A stretch of 27,086 bases of DNA from JBEEMU01 sp043778315 (GTDB lineage: Bacteria > Bacteroidota > Bacteroidia > Chitinophagales > Saprospiraceae). Under the pieces are notes generated by a model, which had not been told where the DNA came from, searched no databases, and saw only the letters and a list, made by a program, of their open reading frames with translations. The translations under genes were made by a program, and so were the position numbers. Each line of letters starts with the position of its first letter. The first letter of the stretch is position 1. Below, piece by piece: positions 15,050-22,678 of this stretch. The stretch is from assembly GCA_043778315.1 (NCBI GenBank), contig JAYWGJ010000225.1, positions 1-27,086 on the forward strand. Direction: 5' to 3'.

Positions 15050-15979
15050 ATCGTAACGTTGCAAATTCAAAAATTCTACTATTTTTATCAATGCTTCCGC
15101 ATAATGTGGCGCAGTAGCGTAGCCCGATTTTTTGAGTCCTAACGCCCAATTTTTGTAGTCTTTTTTGCCAAATTTGCGCAACCATTTGTAGCGGTCGGCC
15201 TGCAAAAAAACGCTGTGCGCACGGTAGCACTCCACCGCCGACGGGTAAATACGGAAAAAATCCTTGTGCGTATCGTCCGAAGCGTTCATGCAATGCCCCT
15301 TTTGGCAGGTGCGCGAAAAGCATTTGATACCAAAATGATTGCGCGCCGTAGTCGCTAATCGGCTATCGCCCGCGTTGCTTTCTAGCAAGCCTTGCGCCAA
15401 AGTTATGCTCGCAGGAATACCGTACAAGTGCATTTCTGCAACCGCCGCTGCATGATAATTTTTGACATAATCGTTGCAAATCGCTAGTTTTTCGTCCACA
15501 AAAGCCTTCGAAATACCTTTTTTTACCGCATAATTAGGGCTGAGTACAGGTGTGAGGTTCGACATCGTATTGCCTACCGAAGTCGTTTTTACACCTTTTT
15601 CGTTTTTATATGTAGAGGCTTTCATACCCATAAAACCCGCGATAGCCGCCGCATCGGTCGCGCTCTCGTCGCTAATATCGCCCGCGCTACCTATCGCCGC
15701 CGCCGCTATCGGCGCGTGTTTTTTGCTTGCCGCAACGCCGCCGTCCGATTGATGCGCTCTTATGTTTTCGGCGCGAACGCCCGCATCGCTCATATTAACC
15801 GAAAAACTTAGGTCTTTATGCGTTATCACATAAAAAAATACAACTACCAGCCCTATTTTTACCCATATATTATCGAGGTAGCCTCGCACTTTTTGGGTTC
15901 TGATAGTGATGAAAGTCACTTGCCGCTCCGCATATACTCGAAATGCGTTTTTTGGCTCAATATTAGAAGGAAGATTCAT
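15041..15979 (-). CDS. Membrane-anchored glucosaminidase (GH73) peptidoglycan hydrolase
   Basis: A 312-residue peptidoglycan hydrolase. Residues 1-37 are cytoplasmic and basic, one TM helix spans about 39-54 (VKIGLVVVFFYVI), and an Ala/Ser-rich linker (about 60-150) leads to the glucosaminidase domain (about 155-308). The catalytic Glu is Glu200 in LAQGLLESNAGDSRLA, followed by NHFGIKC (215-220), FRIYPSAVECYRAHS and YATAPHYAEAL, all typical of GH73 N-acetylglucosaminidases. The uncleaved N-terminal anchor suggests an inner-membrane protein facing the periplasm. Several Cys in FGIKCFSRTCQKGHC suggest disulfides. It lies convergent to the kinase gene, with only 40 bases between their stops. The physiological role (cell separation, wall remodelling) is inferred from the family. 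Confidence 0.9.
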   Translation of the reverse strand: MNLPSNIEPKNAFRVYAERQVTFITIRTQKVRGYLDNIWVKIGLVVVFFYVITHKDLSFSVNMSDAGVRAENIRAHQSDGGVAASKKHAPIAAAAIGSAGDISDESATDAAAIAGFMGMKASTYKNEKGVKTTSVGNTMSNLTPVLSPNYAVKKGISKAFVDEKLAICNDYVKNYHAAAVAEMHLYGIPASITLAQGLLESNAGDSRLATTARNHFGIKCFSRTCQKGHCMNASDDTHKDFFRIYPSAVECYRAHSVFLQADRYKWLRKFGKKDYKNWALGLKKSGYATAPHYAEALIKIVEFLNLQRYDSL

Positions 15980-16042
15980 ATTCTATAAATTTTAATTGGT
16001 AATAAAATGATTTGTTGTCGGTAATATTTTTGTATCACAATG

Positions 16043-16050
16043 CAAATGTA
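16043..16050 (-). promoter_or_regulatory. Possible -7 box of the glucosaminidase gene
   Basis: TACATTTG on the minus strand (16043-16050), with TTTG at 16074-16077 after a rather long 23-base spacer. It lies 63 bases upstream of the ATG at 15979. Confidence 0.35.
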
Positions 16051-16248
16051 AAACAAATTGTTTTATAATTATACAAATTTCTACAACAAAAAAATAATAT
16101 TTTTCACAAAAAATCTTTACTCCTTCATAAACAACGATTTATACTATATAAATAAAGCTAAATTATATCAAAAATGACAGTTAAAAAATTAAATATGCAG
16201 CTTTTATAAACAATATGTTTTTATTATTAACAATTCAAATAAATAGTT

Positions 16249-16256
16249 TATCTTTG
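16249..16256 (+). promoter_or_regulatory. -7 box of the SDR gene
   Basis: TATCTTTG lies 33 bases before the ATG at 16290 and matches TAnnTTTG exactly. The -33 box is not clear. Confidence 0.5.
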
Positions 16257-16289
16257 TTTACACAATAAAAAAACAGCAATTTAACGGTT

Positions 16290-17075
16290 ATGAATTTAGA
16301 TTTATTACACAAAACTGCCTTAGTAGGTGGAGGCAGCAAAGGCATCGGTTTGGCGAGTGCGCGCGAGTTGGCTTTGCTTGGCGCAAACGTGATTTTACTA
16401 GCGCGCTCGGAGGCGCAACTCGCCGCCGCAGTCCAAACCTTGGATACGTCGCGCAAGCAAGTACACAGCTTTTTGAGCGTAGATTACAGCGATACGGCTG
16501 CTCTCGAACAGAAAATAAAGGCGCGTTTAGCGCACCAAAACGTGCATATTTTGGTGAACAATACAGGCGGTCCGCCAGCAGGCGCAGCGCATACTGCTAC
16601 CACCGAATCGTATTTAGATGCTTTTCGCAATCATTTGATTTGCAATCAGTTACTAGTGCAAGCTGTACTGGAAGGTATGAAAAAAGACGGCTATGGACGC
16701 ATCATAAATGTAATTTCTACGTCAGTAAAACAGCCGCTCGACAACTTAGGTGTGTCTAATGCGATACGCGGCGCGGTAGCGAGTTGGGCGAAAACCTTAG
16801 CGAACGAACTCGGGCAGTTTGGTATCACCGTGAATAACGTTTTGCCTGGCGCAACACTCACCGAACGCCTGCATCAAATTATCGCAAAAGATGCCACTTT
16901 GCACAATCAAAACGAGGCAGAAGTAGCCCGGCAGATGCAGTCGGCTATACCGCTCCGCCGCTTTGCGTCACCAGAGGAAATAGGCGCGGCAGTAGCGTTT
17001 CTGGCTTCGCCCGCCGCAGCTTACATAAACGGCATCAACCTACCCGTAGATGGCGGTAGAACCAAATCGTTGTAA
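16290..17075 (+). CDS. SDR-family oxidoreductase with altered active site
   Basis: A 261-residue classical short-chain dehydrogenase. The cofactor loop is GGGSKGIG (13-20), followed by VNNTGGPPAG (89-98), VISTSVKQP (141-149) and the C-terminal INLPVDGG. The usual catalytic Tyr-x-x-x-Lys is absent: the region reads LGVSNAIRGAV, with Val155/Ser156 near the Tyr position and Arg160 in place of Lys. A Ser (143 or 145) is retained in STS. A broad SDR subgroup has this SVKQP...LSN..R pattern, so it is probably a natural variant, not damage. The substrate is unknown; misannotation as FabG is likely in automatic pipelines. It is monocistronic by context, with convergent GNAT downstream. Confidence 0.88.
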   Translation: MNLDLLHKTALVGGGSKGIGLASARELALLGANVILLARSEAQLAAAVQTLDTSRKQVHSFLSVDYSDTAALEQKIKARLAHQNVHILVNNTGGPPAGAAHTATTESYLDAFRNHLICNQLLVQAVLEGMKKDGYGRIINVISTSVKQPLDNLGVSNAIRGAVASWAKTLANELGQFGITVNNVLPGATLTERLHQIIAKDATLHNQNEAEVARQMQSAIPLRRFASPEEIGAAVAFLASPAAAYINGINLPVDGGRTKSL

Positions 17076-17115
17076 ATTAATTAAAATAAACTAATTTATC
17101 TAATTTATTTTTAAT

Positions 17116-17649
17116 TTATTTTTTTATGGCTTTTTGCATCAGCCAATCCGTTTGTACGTCGTCACCGACCGTAAAATTTGCCGTTCCAAAAATCGTAAAA
17201 TCGTGTTTTTTATAAAACGCAACTGCTTTTTTGTTCTCCTGCCACACCGTAAACCAAATCGCAGTTGCTGATATTCGCTCCGCATACTCCTCGCATTTTT
17301 GTAGCAATAAGAAAGCTATGCCTTTGCCGTGCCAATCTTTGTGCACATAAAAACGCGACAAAAATAAGCCGTTTTCGGGCAGCTCCGCCGACGCACTCGG
17401 CTCGCTGTAACGGTCAGATAGTTGTGCATAAGCGATGAGCGCGCCCTCTCGCTGCACCACAAAAGTAACGCGATGCGGGTCGGCGAGTTCGGCGGTTTGT
17501 TGCGCTACGCCAAACGCTTTTTTCATATAATCGCGCATATTTTTGGGTGTGTTATCCGCCTGATAGGTGTCCCAAAATACCATTGCCATTAGCGCACTTA
17601 GCGCAGCCGTTTCGCTTCGTAAGGCAGTGCGTATTATAAAATTGTCCAT
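17116..17649 (-). CDS. GNAT-family N-acetyltransferase
   Basis: A 177-residue cytoplasmic acetyltransferase. The acetyl-CoA binding motif A spans about 100-117 (FYVHKDWHGKGIAFLLLQKC), with the pyrophosphate loop HGKGIA at 107-112. Downstream, IWFTVWQENKKAVAFYKKHDF (motif B with the common NxxAxxFY pattern) and GTANFTVGD complete the fold. The substrate cannot be predicted; similar proteins acetylate small amines or protein N-termini. The gene lies downstream of pnp on the same strand, but the terminator hairpin at 17666-17719 stands between them, so it is probably transcribed separately. No convincing promoter was found in the 17-base gap between that hairpin and the ATG. Confidence 0.9.
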   Translation of the reverse strand: MDNFIIRTALRSETAALSALMAMVFWDTYQADNTPKNMRDYMKKAFGVAQQTAELADPHRVTFVVQREGALIAYAQLSDRYSEPSASAELPENGLFLSRFYVHKDWHGKGIAFLLLQKCEEYAERISATAIWFTVWQENKKAVAFYKKHDFTIFGTANFTVGDDVQTDWLMQKAIKK

Positions 17650-17665
17650 TTTTATTCTTATTTTA

Positions 17666-17719
17666 ACAAAAAAAGTTCATTATCAATTCTTGCTTTACGC
17701 AATTATCGATAATGAACTT
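17666..17719 (-). terminator. Rho-independent terminator, probably of pnp
   Basis: Read on minus, perfect 12-bp arms AAGTTCATTATC (17708-17719 read reversed) and GATAATGAACTT (17673-17684) close a 23-base loop and are followed by a run of seven T. The stem is AT-rich. It ends transcripts coming from pnp, from which it is now separated by the 125-bp mobile element. Confidence 0.7.
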
Positions 17720-17757
17720 AATTTCTATTATTTCGGCGAAAGCCAAATCATTTATTT

Positions 17758-17900
17758 ATACTTTTTGGTTCTTTGAGAATTTTTGTGGGCGAAGCGTAAC
17801 GGTGTGCGGGTTTGAACCCGCCGCACCTGACTTATTTTGTGCGGGTTAAAATCCGCACGCCGATAAAATTCACAAAAACTTTCAAAGAACCATACTTTTT
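17758..17900. repeat. 9-bp direct repeats (target site duplication)
   Basis: ATACTTTTT at 17758-17766 and again at 17892-17900 abut the two ends of the 125-bp inverted-repeat element exactly. The right copy includes the first two bases (plus-strand order) of the pnp stop codon complement (17899-17901). Confidence 0.85.
17767..17891. mobile_element. 125-bp MITE-like element
   Basis: Non-coding element with 21-bp terminal inverted repeats: GGTTCTTTGAGAATTTTTGTG at 17767-17787, and its complement with two mismatches at 17871-17891. It is bounded by a perfect 9-bp target duplication. The interior is GC-richer and holds two related palindromes: GCGGGTT-TG-AACCCGC (17806-17821, extended by GGTG/CACC to 17801-17827) and GTGCGGGTT-AA-AATCCGCAC (17839-17858). 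It encodes no protein, so it would need a transposase in trans; the family is unknown. It inserted 7 bases past the pnp stop codon, between pnp and its terminator. The ends and duplication are direct observations; mobility is inference. Confidence 0.82.
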
Positions 17901-20142
17901 ATCTGCGTGGACGGTCGTCATCACGACGCGGACGGTCGTTGTCGCGGCGCGGACGGTCGTTATTGTCGCGACGCGGGCGGTCATCTGCCGAACGCTCCGG
18001 ACGCTCTACATAGCCTTCTGGTTTGTCTAATAAAACCTTGTGCGACAAGCGGAATTTGCCTGTTTTTTCGTCGTAATCAACGAGTTTCACTTTGATTTTG
18101 TCGCCTTCTTTGAAGCCCGTATCGTCCATACTTGCGATGCGCTCCCACGCAATTTCGCTGATGTGCAACAAGCCCGATTTGGACGGCAAGAAATCTACAA
18201 ACGCGCCGTAAGGTTGGAGTTGCGCTACTACGCCATCAAAAACATCGCCTACGGCTGGCACGAATGCGATAGCCATAATTTTTGCTTTGGCAGCGTCTAA
18301 GCTCGATTGGTCGGACGACGAAAGCGTCACGATACCTTTTTTGCCCACTTCCTCTATCTGTATCACGCAGCCTGTTTCTTTCTGCATTTCTTGAATGATT
18401 TTGCCGCCGGGTCCTATCACCGCACCAATAAATTGCGACTCAATCTCGATGGTTACCATACGCGGCGCGTGCGGTTTGAGGTCGTCGTTTGGCTTGCTCA
18501 TCGTCTCGCTCAATTTGGCGAGAATGTGTAAGCGACCTTCACGGGCTTGTGCCAACGCAGCGCGCAGCAATTCTTCGGGTAAGCCGTCTATTTTCATATC
18601 CATCTGTACCGCACAAATACCTTTTTCAGTACCTGTTACTTTAAAATCCATATCGCCCAGGTGGTCTTCGTCGCCGAGGATATCACTCAAAATAGCAGCG
18701 CGGTCGCCCTCTTTAATCAAGCCCATCGCGATACCCGAAACGTGTGAGGTAACGGGTACACCTGCGTCATGCAACGCTAACGAAGCAGCACAAACCGTCG
18801 CCATTGACGAAGAGCCATTCGACTCCAAAATGTCCGAAATAATACGCACCGTATAAGGATAGTTTGGTGGCATTACTTGCATCAGCGAGCGACGCGCAAG
18901 GTTAGCATGACCTACCTCGCGGCGGCTCGTGCCTCTATTTGGCTTCACTTCGCCTGTACTAAATGCAGGGAAATTATAATGTAAAATGAATTTGCTATTG
19001 TGGTGATCCATCACGATGTCCACCATTTGCTCGTCGAGTTTTGTACCCAAAGTGAGCGATGCTAGGGCTTGAGTTTCGCCACGCGTAAATACCGAAGAGC
19101 CGTGTGTAGTTGGCAAATAATCTACTTCTGACCAAATAGGGCGGATTTCGTTCATTTTGCGACCGTCTAAGCGTACTTTTTCGGTGAGCATCATCTCGCG
19201 AATAACCGTTTTTTGCAATTTATAGCTGTAACGGCTGATAAACGATTTATGTTCGACTACCCATTCCTCGCCGTGTAGCTCCGCCAAAACCGTTCTCATT
19301 TCTTCGTCGGTCGCCTTGAAAGCTGCTTTGCGCTCGTGCTTGCCCGAACCCGCGATTGCTGCTGCATGATAACCTTCGGTACAATATTTAGCGACCAAAG
19401 CCTTCACTTCTTCGTTTTCAACGATAGGTTCAACAGCGCGTTTTTCGGTTTTACCGCAAAGTTCTGCCAATCTCAACTGCGCTACGCAATGATTTTTGAT
19501 TTCGGTTTGACCCAAAAGAATAGCCGCGATGAGGTCTTCCTCGCTGCACTCTGCCATTTCGCCTTCCACCATCAAAATGTCGTAGGCGGTCGCCCCAACG
19601 ATGATTTCCATATCCGCATTCGCTAGCGCGGCGCGACCTGGATTGATAACAAATTCGCCGTTGATACGCGCTACACGCACCTCCGAAATCGGACCCTCGA
19701 ACGGAATATCGCTCGCTACCAAAGCCGCCGAAGCCGCCAAGCCGACCAACGCATCAGGCATATCATCTTTGTCGCAAGACAAAAGCGATACCATGATTTG
19801 CGTGTCAAACATATAGTTATCGGGAAATAAAGGACGGATAACACGGTCTGCCAAACGCGAAATCAAGATTTCGTAGTCGTTTAGGCGCGTTTCGCGTCTG
19901 AAAAAGTTGCCAGGAATACGTCCTGCTGCGGCAAATTTTTCTTGGTAATCCACCGAAAGTGGAAAGAACGACTGTCCTTCTTTCAGTTCGCGCGTGCTGA
20001 CCACCGTTGCCAACATCATCGTTTTACCCATGCGCAACAAGACCGACCCGTCGGCTTGCGCGGCTAATTTGCCCGTTTCTAATACAATTTCTCGTCCATC
20101 GGGCAGATGCAACGAGGTAGTGATTGCGGTTTGTTTTCCCAT
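17899..20142 (-). CDS. pnp: Polyribonucleotide nucleotidyltransferase (PNPase)
   Basis: PNPase degrades RNA 3' to 5' with phosphate, and can add tails, as a trimer in the cytoplasm. The 747-residue protein has two RNase PH domains (about 1-210 and 320-550) with a helical domain between. It also has a KH domain (about 557-615, VIGPGGKIIQEM) and an S1 domain (about 631-701, GDVFDGVVAQLQPYGAFVDF). Landmarks include FILHYNFPAFSTGEV, GTSRREVGHANLARRSL and GDEDHLGDMDFKVTGT in the catalytic second domain. Residues 720-747 form an unusual Arg/Asp tail of four DRPRR repeats. ATG 20142 is preferred since the next residues GKQTAITTSLHLPDGR match the family start. A MITE-like element sits 7 bases past the stop. 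Confidence 0.97.
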   Translation of the reverse strand: MGKQTAITTSLHLPDGREIVLETGKLAAQADGSVLLRMGKTMMLATVVSTRELKEGQSFFPLSVDYQEKFAAAGRIPGNFFRRETRLNDYEILISRLADRVIRPLFPDNYMFDTQIMVSLLSCDKDDMPDALVGLAASAALVASDIPFEGPISEVRVARINGEFVINPGRAALANADMEIIVGATAYDILMVEGEMAECSEEDLIAAILLGQTEIKNHCVAQLRLAELCGKTEKRAVEPIVENEEVKALVAKYCTEGYHAAAIAGSGKHERKAAFKATDEEMRTVLAELHGEEWVVEHKSFISRYSYKLQKTVIREMMLTEKVRLDGRKMNEIRPIWSEVDYLPTTHGSSVFTRGETQALASLTLGTKLDEQMVDIVMDHHNSKFILHYNFPAFSTGEVKPNRGTSRREVGHANLARRSLMQVMPPNYPYTVRIISDILESNGSSSMATVCAASLALHDAGVPVTSHVSGIAMGLIKEGDRAAILSDILGDEDHLGDMDFKVTGTEKGICAVQMDMKIDGLPEELLRAALAQAREGRLHILAKLSETMSKPNDDLKPHAPRMVTIEIESQFIGAVIGPGGKIIQEMQKETGCVIQIEEVGKKGIVTLSSSDQSSLDAAKAKIMAIAFVPAVGDVFDGVVAQLQPYGAFVDFLPSKSGLLHISEIAWERIASMDDTGFKEGDKIKVKLVDYDEKTGKFRLSHKVLLDKPEGYVERPERSADDRPRRDNNDRPRRDNDRPRRDDDRPRR
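17902..17985 (-). repeat. Tandem repeats encoding the PNPase DRPRRD tail
   Basis: Four imperfect units of about 21 bases, each containing GGACGGTCGT on plus or a close variant, encode DDRPRRDN-NDRPRRDN-DRPRRDD-DRPRR. They form the extreme 3' end of pnp. Confidence 0.8.
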
Positions 20143-20218
20143 CGGAATACTAATTAAGACTGTGCCTGCGTTTTCGCTTTGAGCGCAAGCGGATTAAAAA
20201 TTTTGTTTAATTTCGATG

Positions 20219-20226
20219 CGAAGGTA
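20219..20226 (-). promoter_or_regulatory. Possible -7 box of pnp
   Basis: TACCTTCG on minus differs by one base from TAnnTTTG and lies 76 bases upstream of the pnp ATG. No -33 box is evident. The 287-bp gap between pnp and the DUF1015 gene holds no other gene. Confidence 0.3.
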
Positions 20227-20371
20227 CGCATTATATTGTATAGTATAATATAAAAAAAACATAAAATTGTATTGGACACTAAATTTAACATAAAAAATAT
20301 TTCACGACGGGTAAAAATCAGTTTTAGCAACTAAATTTCAGAAAATCACTTTATTATTTAATACAATATAT

Positions 20372-20379
20372 TACCTTTG
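20372..20379 (+). promoter_or_regulatory. -7 box of the DUF1015 gene
   Basis: TACCTTTG matches the Bacteroidota -7 consensus exactly, 50 bases before the ATG at 20430. The -33 region is only A/T-rich. Confidence 0.55.
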
Positions 20380-20394
20380 TTTTTGGAGTTCTGT

Positions 20395-20433
20395 ATGAAC
20401 AACAAAAAAATCACATTTCAACACAAATTATGA
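20395..20433 (+). CDS. Possible 12-residue leader peptide
   Basis: ATG at 20395 opens a 12-codon frame (MNNKKITFQHKL) within the expected mRNA leader. Its TGA stop overlaps the next start as ATGA at 20430-20433. The arrangement would suit translational coupling. It is short enough to be chance. Confidence 0.25.
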   Translation: MNNKKITFQHKL

Positions 20434-21542
20434 CTTTTATCGCACCATTTCGTGCTTTATTGCCGCGTACCGAAATTATCAGTCACGCCGACTCGTTTTT
20501 TACACAAGCCAAAGAACAGTTCGGTACATTAGTGGGCGCGGGTTATTTCAAGCCTGCTGCGCAAGACGCAATGTATGTGTACCGCATTGAGGCGGCTGGA
20601 CATACCCATATTGGTCTGTTGGCATCTGCCGATATTGCGGCTTACGCTGACGGTAAAATCATTAAACATGAACAAACGCTTGCCGCAAAAGAAGAAAAAA
20701 CGATGCGCCTGATGCAAGAGCGCAAAGCGATGATAAAACCCGTTTTGCTCACTTATCCAACCGTAAATAGCATCACTGAGCTACTAAACGGCGTTACGGC
20801 AACGCAAAAACCACTCTATAAAATCAACTTTAAAGGCATCACGCATACCTTGTGGGCGGTAGAAAACTCGGCAGAAAGTGCTGCTATTTTGGACTTATTC
20901 ACGGCTAACGTCCCTAAAATGTATATCGCCGACGGGCATCACCGCATGGCGGCGGTGCAACGCCGTTGGAATGTGTTTCGCGCCGCAAACGCGACTGCCG
21001 ACGATACCAAATATCGACAAATTTTGGTCGCGCTGTTCGCTGCCGAGCAGCTACAAATCTGGGATTACAACCGTATTATAGAAGGTTTGGCGCAGCATTC
21101 GCCGCTTACGTTTTTGGCTGCGATTTCCAAAATTTGTAATATAGAAGTCTGCAAAACCGCAGCGCGTCCGACAAAACCGCATCAATTCGCGATGTATTTG
21201 AGCGGCGATTGGTTTATGCTCGAGTGGCGCACCGAAGTCTTGGCAGAGGTAAAAACTACCTCCGACGGGTTGGACGTAAGTCTATTAAATAAAAAAATAC
21301 TCGCCGAAATACTCGCTATCAAAGACATCAGAACCGATACACGGGTGCAATATTGCGAGGGCATACGCGGCTTAGATGCACTTGCGGTGCGCGGTTCGCG
21401 GCAACCTACGGTTTCGTTTTGTATGTTCCCCGTCGCGCTGCAAGACCTCATGCAAATATCGGACGAAGGCGAAACGATGCCGCCAAAATCGACTTGGTTT
21501 GAGCCGCGTATCAAAAACGGTTTTGTGGCAATGTCGTTATAA
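20430..21542 (+). CDS. DUF1015 family protein
   Basis: A 370-residue soluble protein of the DUF1015 family, a little shorter than the usual 400 or so. Family marks are the N-terminal IAPFRALLPR, KIIKHEQTLAAKEEKTMRLM (77-96), the central IADGHHRMAA (166-175) and a C-terminal FCMFPV...GETMPPKSTWFEPRIKNGF. The DGHHR motif resembles the nucleotide-binding GxHR box of ParB-fold serine kinases, and members are often found near serine-biosynthesis genes. Here no serA or serC is adjacent, so a role in serine metabolism is only a suggestion. It heads a plus-strand run, with a DUF2141 gene starting 22 bases after the stop. Confidence 0.9.
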   Translation: MTFIAPFRALLPRTEIISHADSFFTQAKEQFGTLVGAGYFKPAAQDAMYVYRIEAAGHTHIGLLASADIAAYADGKIIKHEQTLAAKEEKTMRLMQERKAMIKPVLLTYPTVNSITELLNGVTATQKPLYKINFKGITHTLWAVENSAESAAILDLFTANVPKMYIADGHHRMAAVQRRWNVFRAANATADDTKYRQILVALFAAEQLQIWDYNRIIEGLAQHSPLTFLAAISKICNIEVCKTAARPTKPHQFAMYLSGDWFMLEWRTEVLAEVKTTSDGLDVSLLNKKILAEILAIKDIRTDTRVQYCEGIRGLDALAVRGSRQPTVSFCMFPVALQDLMQISDEGETMPPKSTWFEPRIKNGFVAMSL

Positions 21543-21564
21543 AATGCCCATTTATTTCTAAAAA

Positions 21565-22011
21565 ATGCTTCAAAAGATGAAAAAATACTTGATTTTATGC
21601 TTTTTTTTAGTGCTAACGCTAAATATCGTATCCGCGCAAACGCAAGGCAGCGTATTGGTACAAGTGAAAAATGCGCGTAATAATAAAGGTAAAATGTTTA
21701 TCTCTATTTATAAAAAAGAGCGTTTTTTGGAAACTGGCATACCGCCGTTTCGAGGTATAATAGTACCTGTTAATGGCAATGCGACGGAAGGGACTATAGC
21801 TAATTTGGACGTGGGCGACTACGGCGTTGCTATTTATCACGATGAAAATGATAACGGTAAAATGGATTTTAGCTTTTTAGGATTTCCGATTGAGGGCTAC
21901 GGATTTTCGAATAATGTACACCCGCGTTTTAGCGCGCCATCGTTTGCATCGTGCCGTATTTCGGTGGGCGCAGGCAGCACAAAAACGGTAGTTATCAGCT
22001 TGGTATATTAA
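21565..22011 (+). CDS. DUF2141 domain exported protein
   Basis: A 148-residue exported protein. The first 24 residues are a signal peptide (MKKYLILCFFLVLTLNIVSA, preceded by MLQK). The rest is one DUF2141 domain with its hallmark IYHDENDNGKMDFSFLGFPIEGYGFSNN (Asp/Asn-rich loop, then GxPxEGYGFSN). Predicted location is the periplasm or cell surface; the fold is probably an all-beta sandwich and the loop could bind calcium, which is inference. Function is unknown in the family. Two starts are possible, ATG 21565 or ATG 21577; the second gives a more typical signal peptide. It lies 22 bases after the DUF1015 gene and may be cotranscribed with it. Confidence 0.88.
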   Translation: MLQKMKKYLILCFFLVLTLNIVSAQTQGSVLVQVKNARNNKGKMFISIYKKERFLETGIPPFRGIIVPVNGNATEGTIANLDVGDYGVAIYHDENDNGKMDFSFLGFPIEGYGFSNNVHPRFSAPSFASCRISVGAGSTKTVVISLVY

Positions 22012-22039
22012 AACGACGAAAAAATAGACTTATTTTGCC

Positions 22040-22047
22040 TATCTTTG
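22040..22047 (+). promoter_or_regulatory. -7 box of engB
   Basis: TATCTTTG matches the consensus and lies 21 bases before the engB ATG, implying a very short leader. No good -33 box is seen. Confidence 0.45.
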
Positions 22048-22068
22048 TGGCGTTAAAATTAAAAAAAT

Positions 22069-22659
22069 ATGACTACTCGCTTCGTCGCATCGTACCCTAC
22101 ACAAAATCTTTGTCCCACCGCAAACCTCCGCGAATACGCCTTTATCGGACGTAGTAACGTAGGTAAATCGTCGCTAATCAATATGTTGGCAGGCGTAGAA
22201 GGCATTGCAAAAGTATCGCAAACGCCAGGTAAAACCCAAACTATCAATTATTTTATGATAGATGAAACGTGGTATTTGGTCGATTTGCCAGGTTACGGCT
22301 ATGCGCGCACCTCTAAAAGCAACCGTAAAGCGTGGGGCAAAATGATAGAGGATTATTTTATCAAGCAGTTGAGTATGCAATGCGCGTTTTTGTTGATAGA
22401 CGCTTGCGTGTCGCCGCAACAACCCGACTTGGAGTTTATTCAGTTTTTGGGCGGCGAAGGTATACCTTTTGCCATCGTTTTCACGAAAACCGACCGCAAG
22501 AAAAAAGGCGTTGATATAGAAGAAAACATCGAGCGTTTTAAAGCAAAATTAAGTGAAACCTGGGAGCAGTTGCCAACTATGTTTGTCACTTCGGCAGAAA
22601 AAAAAGTAGGTAAAACCGAAATTCTTAGCTTTATTCAGAGTATTAATAATCGTAAATAA
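22069..22659 (+). CDS. engB: Ribosome biogenesis GTP-binding protein EngB/YsxC
   Basis: A 196-residue GTPase required for late assembly of the large ribosomal subunit. The G motifs are all present: G1 GRSNVGKS (27-34), G2 region TPGKTQTINYF (52-62), G3 DLPGYG (72-77), G4 TKTD (139-142) and G5 TSAEKK (174-179). Size and N-terminal FVASYP...EYAFIGRSN match the family. It begins 57 bases after the DUF2141 stop behind its own -7 box, and gcvT follows after 19 bases, suggesting an engB-gcvT message. Confidence 0.97.
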   Translation: MTTRFVASYPTQNLCPTANLREYAFIGRSNVGKSSLINMLAGVEGIAKVSQTPGKTQTINYFMIDETWYLVDLPGYGYARTSKSNRKAWGKMIEDYFIKQLSMQCAFLLIDACVSPQQPDLEFIQFLGGEGIPFAIVFTKTDRKKKGVDIEENIERFKAKLSETWEQLPTMFVTSAEKKVGKTEILSFIQSINNRK

Positions 22660-22678
22660 TATTTATAAAATTTTTATT

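Larger units (their letters stand above)
15980..16289. other. 310-bp AT-rich divergent intergenic region
   Basis: The region separates the glucosaminidase gene (minus) from the SDR gene (plus). I see no gene in it; the longest ATG-started frame noticed is 11 codons (16174-16209). It holds one candidate -7 box for each flanking gene and otherwise only A/T-rich runs. Confidence 0.6.

Noticed and set aside
17801..17858. CRISPR-like or riboswitch-like structure in the GC-rich palindromes
   Set aside because: Only two related palindromes without regular spacers, and they lie inside a terminal-inverted-repeat element with a target duplication, which explains them better.
18395..18856. 153-codon frame antisense to pnp
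   Set aside because: Lies opposite the KH and catalytic part of pnp and has no recognisable domain.
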